NCBI RefSeq assembly: GCF_964340395.1
Contig: NC_135565.1
Span: forward strand, 5,896,642 to 5,949,141
DNA length: 52,500 nt
Direction of reading: 5' to 3'
Origin: Glandiceps talaboti
Taxonomy: Eukaryota > Hemichordata > Enteropneusta > Spengelidae
Shown: positions 48,101 through 52,500 of the stretch, piece after piece
How positions within the stretch are numbered: the stretch's first letter is position 1
Layout: each line of letters starts with the position of its first letter
Position numbers and translations under genes: made by a program
Notes under the pieces: model-generated
Seen by the model: only the letters and a program-made list of their open reading frames with translations
What the model was told of the DNA's origin: nothing
Database searches by the model: none

Positions 48101-48250
48101 ATGACGTCATATGAACGCCTTTGATGTCATTGACTTAAATTTCTTAATTGACATGATATAATGACGTCATTGACATAATATAGTGATGTCATTGATATGA
48201 TATAATGACGTCATTGACATGATATAACGACGTCATTCGTGTGAAAAAAC
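48101..48250. repeat. ~24-44 bp repeats around CRE palindromes
   Basis: Repeats of GACGTCATTGACATGATATA. Perfect TGACGTCA at 48102, 48162 and 48206, with TGATGTCA or CGACGTCA variants at 48123, 48184 and 48229. Confidence 0.88.
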
Positions 48251-49160
48251 AACGTCATTATAATAAATGGTATCATCACAGCATATCATGCAGTTAACTG
48301 TTTCGATAAAATAGGATGATATAAATGAAATGCTATCACGTTTAAGCTGTTAAAATCATAGTCTAAGTTATGAGAGAATATAATGGTAAACATGACGTAA
48401 TCAATGTAAACATAATCAAAACTAAGCTGGCACATCTATAAAAAAAATAAAATGGATTCTTTAGAATTATTTCATACATGTAAGTTAACACATTACTCAG
48501 AGATTGCCAAGACATACTGAGTTAAACTTGTTCATTGTTGAGGTTACTAAGACTGGTTGTCATGGGCACGTATTGCCTCATAGGAGTCATCAGACATGCA
48601 TATGCATATACAAAATATTAAAAAACTTAATGTTCTAAACACGCCAAGCGCCGTCCTTCTCAGGTTAATAATAGATCTATCATCTTTTTCTTCAACACTT
48701 TGTCATCAAGCCATTACGTTCTCATTCTTTTCAACTTTATGGCGTGCTATGACGCCAAGAGACTCAAACATAACGCGGTGATGACGTCATTATTCTTTGA
48801 CTTTCCTCGCGTGTACGCATATACATCAACCCACTGTTCATTCTACTTCACTAGCCTCGTCCACACAAAATATAACAATCCATATGCGATATTATATTGT
48901 CGCTGTATTGTTCTCACACTGTATGGATAAATAAACAACCTTTTCACAAAATAAGATAAAAATAGCCTTTGTAGATGCCCGTATGTTTTACTGTACTCGT
49001 AATAAAAAAGTGAGTTTCTCACGAAATAACCGTTACGGCACGACACATACTATCTGTGGATGCGAAGCATAATATACTTGTACCGTACTATTTCTATTTT
49101 CTACTATTTGTTCAAACTAATTTCTAGTCTCTCACCCAGAACTTTAAATCGTTTTCTGTT
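48251..49160. other. Gene-free AT-rich stretch
   Basis: One CRE palindrome at 48782. Nothing else recognised. Confidence 0.5.
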
Positions 49161-49435
49161 TTGAATGTTGATGTTTATTTGTTATTTGTATGTTTTACCT
49201 CGATGTGGGAAATAAAGCTCAATTCAATTCAATTCAATTCAATTCAATTCAAATTCAAATTCAAATTCAATTCAAATCAATTCAATTCAATTCAATTCAA
49301 TTCAATTCAATTCAATTCAAATTCAAATTCAAATTCAAATTCAAATCAATTCAATTCAATTCAATTCAATTCAATTCAATTCAATTCAATTCAATTCAAT
49401 TCAAATTCAAATCAGTTCAATTCAATTCAATTTCT
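49161..49435 (+). repeat. Retroelement-like end followed by (TTCAA)n / (TTCAAA)n array
   Basis: GTGGGAAATAAAGCTCAATTCAATTC starts a 220-base array mixing TTCAA pentamers and TTCAAA hexamers. The AATAAAGCTCAATTCAA junction is typical of a retroelement tail that expanded. Confidence 0.8.
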
Positions 49436-50420
49436 CCTTTTACAAAACAAATGAAATTGATTCAAATAAATAAAGAAAAAAATAACCTTAGGCGATAAAG
49501 ACCAAGGAAATGAATTATAAGGTTTACCACAGTCTGAGAGCTGTAATAAAATTTATAGTTACTATGATTAATTAATAAAAATTAATATGAAACAAAATGA
49601 TCTTTAACAATATCAATGAATAACATTCAACATTTCATGAACATGTAACGCCTTCAGACAATCCTAATATTTAAATGTCAATCGTCATGTAAGAAATTAG
49701 AGAATATTACTAAAAATAGAAGATCAAGTGACGTCATTCTCAAGTTAAACATAGCTATATCCTCTTTCTATTCCAACCATTTGTTAACCCATATAAGTGA
49801 GAAGTTCATGCATGTTATGAGGTCACATTGATGCGAGCATGATTTTGAGGCGCCATTTTGTTCCGAGTAGTGTGCCCAATTCTCTTTGGGAGCCTTCAGT
49901 AATTACAAAGGTGGGGGGAGGGGGATTAGATTCGGACTGTTCCATAAAATGTGACTCTACTTGTCGTGCTAAAATGGCCCTCCGTCATCTGCCGTTCTCT
50001 AACACCTATTCGAAACATGAGGTAAATGCTTTCAATTATGTAAGTGGACATAAGGCCTAGAATCAATGGTAAGGACTTCATCCCACCGCTGCCACCAATG
50101 TTGAACATGTTAAATATATTGGATAATTTCCCACTACTGCCGCCATGTGGATGTGTGTGAAGACACTGCATTTATTTAAATAAATACCTGTGTTTCGATC
50201 TCATTCGCTGAGCTGAAGGCCTTAACGTTCAATGATTTGATTGGCACACTCCTGACATTGTCGAGAGTAGGAGTGAGGTCAACATTTCCACAACATTGTC
50301 CCCAGTATCTTTTCAAACTAATTCAATTTTACACATGTGAGACCCACTCCTCTCCTTCACAACTGACTATTAATTCATTACATGATTGTAAGCAGCAATT
50401 TGATATATGTCATGGTACCT
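49436..50420. other. Gene-free AT-rich stretch
   Basis: One CRE palindrome at 49729. A minus-strand 81-codon frame at 49926-50171 shows no recognisable protein. Confidence 0.5.
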
Positions 50421-50438
50421 AACCCTAACCCTAACCTG
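50421..50438. repeat. Interstitial telomere-like CCCTAA repeat
   Basis: Three CCTAAC-type units (CTAACCCTAACCCTAACC), the animal telomere hexamer in internal position. Confidence 0.8.
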
Positions 50439-50685
50439 AATGGAAGCAATGGGATTTGGAACCTGTGGCAGCGATGGGATGACAATAAACACCCTTGAGA
50501 GCCGATTTGTAAAGTGTGACACCCCCCTAACTCCCTCAGCCCTCCCCCTTGTAAATACTGAAGGCACCTTTAAATATTCTTGTTAGCACTGTGTGGGCTT
50601 ACGACAAAGATGTGATGTCTATAGACACAAATCATAGACCCTACACGAAACACAAGAAGGGTCTATGCACAAACAAAATAAATAC

Positions 50686-50738
50686 ATACATACATACATA
50701 CATACATACATACATACATACATACATACATACATACA
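50686..50738. repeat. (ATAC)n microsatellite
   Basis: About 13 ATAC tetramers. Confidence 0.96.
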
Positions 50739-50739
50739 T

Positions 50740-51197
50740 TTCAGAAAACTCTTGAATTATATATTTGGCCATTTATCAAATATCCACTACGTGGGTAGGT
50801 ACATGACTACTATTTAGTGTTTCACTCGGATACGAATGAGTTCATGTGAGTACCGAACTCGTGTGATGACGCCATCGTTATTTTTTTCCACAATTAATGT
50901 TAGCATGTGAACTGCTAAAGACTTGAAATTTCGTTCTAAAACTGAGATAATCAACAAACTAAGGAAAATGTGGTATATATGCAAAATAGGTGAAAGACGT
51001 GGTTGTGCGATCATTTCAGGTCAAACTCCCACATTATCACCCACTCGCTCGTTAACCCTGCCACAAGTTTTATATCGAAATGTACACATAGTGACAACAA
51101 CAGGAAATACCATAGCCAACAAAATAATTATGAATAATCAAACAGCAGGTTCACCTTACAAGGGAATGCGCAATGCAAGTGTATGGCAGATTTGCTT
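50740..51197. other. Gene-free stretch
   Basis: Nothing recognised. Confidence 0.5.
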
Positions 51198-51515
51198 GAA
51201 TGAATGAATGAATGAATGAATGAATGAATGAATGAATGAATGAATGAATGAATGAATGAAATGAATAATGGATGAATGAATGAAATGAATAATGGATGGA
51301 TGGATGAATGAATGAATGAATGAATGAATGAATGAATGAAATGAATAATGGATGAATGAATGAAATGAATAATGAATGAATGAAAATGAATAATGAATGA
51401 ATGAATGAAATGAATAATGGATGGATGGATGGATGGATGAATGAATGAATGAATGAATGAATGAATGAATGAATGAATGAATGAATGAATGAATGAATGA
51501 ATGAATGAATGAATG
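51198..51515. repeat. (GAAT)n array with GGAT and AATGAATAATG variants
   Basis: Perfect GAAT blocks alternate with blocks reading GAAATGAATAATGGATG, giving a higher-order pattern. The open minus-strand frame (SFIHSFIH) is repeat-derived. Confidence 0.97.
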
Positions 51516-52054
51516 CATTTTAGTAATCATTGTTGAGATGTTAACCCTGACAGTGGGATTAACGGGGGTCATCAACGGATATTAGCACATTGCCTGCTGA
51601 ACTGCACAACAGGTGTAGAAACGTACAATCCAATTTATAACATTCTTTTCATACAGCCTTCAGATATTACCTTAGGTCGTGTCTCTAGGTACGGGTTAGT
51701 GCCCCATAGTGATATTAATCTGCATAGAGCACATACTAGTCGTTTTCTATTTTCCCTAGGGCACAATTCATGTAGTGCAGGAGTTCTACTGGTGATTTGT
51801 CTTAATGGTAGACAGAATACGCGCCCGGAATGTGATGTGTTATAAAACACTTATTGCCTTATTTGGGCACTAGTAGACGTCATATTACCCCTCGATATTT
51901 TATGTAGATACCTTCAGACTCGGAAGAAGTTGCTGCATTTCAGTCCTCAGGGAAATAGTCATCTATTATTGCCCTCATAGCCAGGCAATAAGTGTATAAT
52001 TAGATGTCATTCCCAAATATTTTTCTTCTTTAATTCAGTCAAGACAAATACGAG
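51516..52054. other. Gene-free AT-rich stretch
   Basis: Nothing recognised. Confidence 0.5.
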
Positions 52055-52180
52055 TGACCTTAGGGAACTTTGTCGCTAGGAGTCGCTAGATCTGCAGTGA
52101 CGACAAACCCTTGGATCACTAGTATTTTCCAGCTGCGTGAAGCAAAATATTGGAGAATAATATAATTATTCCTCCTCAAG
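52055..52180 (+). repeat. Dispersed repeat family E, copy 3
   Basis: CAGTGACGACAAACCCTTGG, ATCACTAGTATTTTCCAGC, GTGAAGCAAAATATTGGAGA align with 20585-20680 and 25455-25560. Confidence 0.55.
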
Positions 52181-52500
52181 CATAAACAATAATGGCGATT
52201 TAGCACATTTTGACATATATTTTGAGAACCGCAAAGCAAAACCATTGATGTAGACACGGGTCGTAGCGACATACAACGACCAGGATAATATACAATCCAT
52301 ATTTCTATATATTCAAACACATTAACTTGGCTTGAGTATGATATAATTGTCATTGTAGAATGTGTATTGCGACAAATCTTGTATCAGGCCTTTCTTATGC
52401 TGGAGCCCATAAGATGGTACAAGGGTAGCACATTTCCTAAAAAAATGTACATGCAGATTGATTGAAATATCTCCACAAGAGTAAAACAACTTGAGAAATT

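Noticed and set aside
49926-50171. Minus-strand 81-codon frame with Gly/Ser-rich part
   Set aside because: No recognisable domain or splice sites; likely chance.

Overview
This window is animal nuclear DNA. It has spliced genes with GT-AG introns, high A+T content, many long microsatellites and minisatellites, short dispersed repeats, and a tRNA-Tyr gene with an intron. The gene content (an SLC6 transporter of the GABA/taurine/creatine group, an intronless RING/B-box/filamin/NHL TRIM gene, and ribosomal protein RPL27A) and the repeat-rich AT-biased background fit a marine invertebrate, perhaps a deuterostome such as a hemichordate or amphioxus. The sequence alone does not settle the species.

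Layout. Positions 1-21.7 kb hold 11 exons of an SLC6 transporter on the minus strand. Together they encode 527 residues in one continuous phase, from the N-terminus through about TM11. The last exon(s) must lie before position 1. Intron 1 (13.2-21.5 kb) contains a complete-length intronless TRIM2/3/71-type gene (16992-19206, same strand) with two one-base frameshifts, both in G5 runs. Intron 3 (10.3-12.6 kb) contains three tRNA-Tyr copies on the opposite strand: one intact, one truncated, and one interrupted by a 59-bp insertion between 12-bp direct repeats. Positions 24.9-31.25 kb hold RPL27A on the minus strand (4 coding exons, 147 residues). Its first exon ends exactly at the ATG and follows a pyrimidine (TOP-like) tract. 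From 31.3 to 52.5 kb I find no coding gene, only microsatellites, minisatellites, hairpins and diverged transposable-element fragments.

The most interesting structures are in the SLC6 gene. The 3' splice site plus exon head of exon 9 is tandemly copied four more times in the adjacent intron, and one copy could add 25 in-frame residues. A further truncated copy lies at the window start. The donor-side half of exon 2 has also been duplicated and has decayed. Also notable are a 503-bp inverted-repeat transposon with a perfect 9-bp target duplication and an internal empty-site counterpart in RPL27A intron 2; inverted minisatellite arrays flanking RPL27A exon 4; a 46-bp satellite with a higher-order period; and 20 perfect copies of the CRE palindrome TGACGTCA. 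The genes do not form a functional pathway. SLC6 and TRIM are a nested pair, and RPL27A is an upstream housekeeping neighbour about 3.1 kb from SLC6 exon 1.
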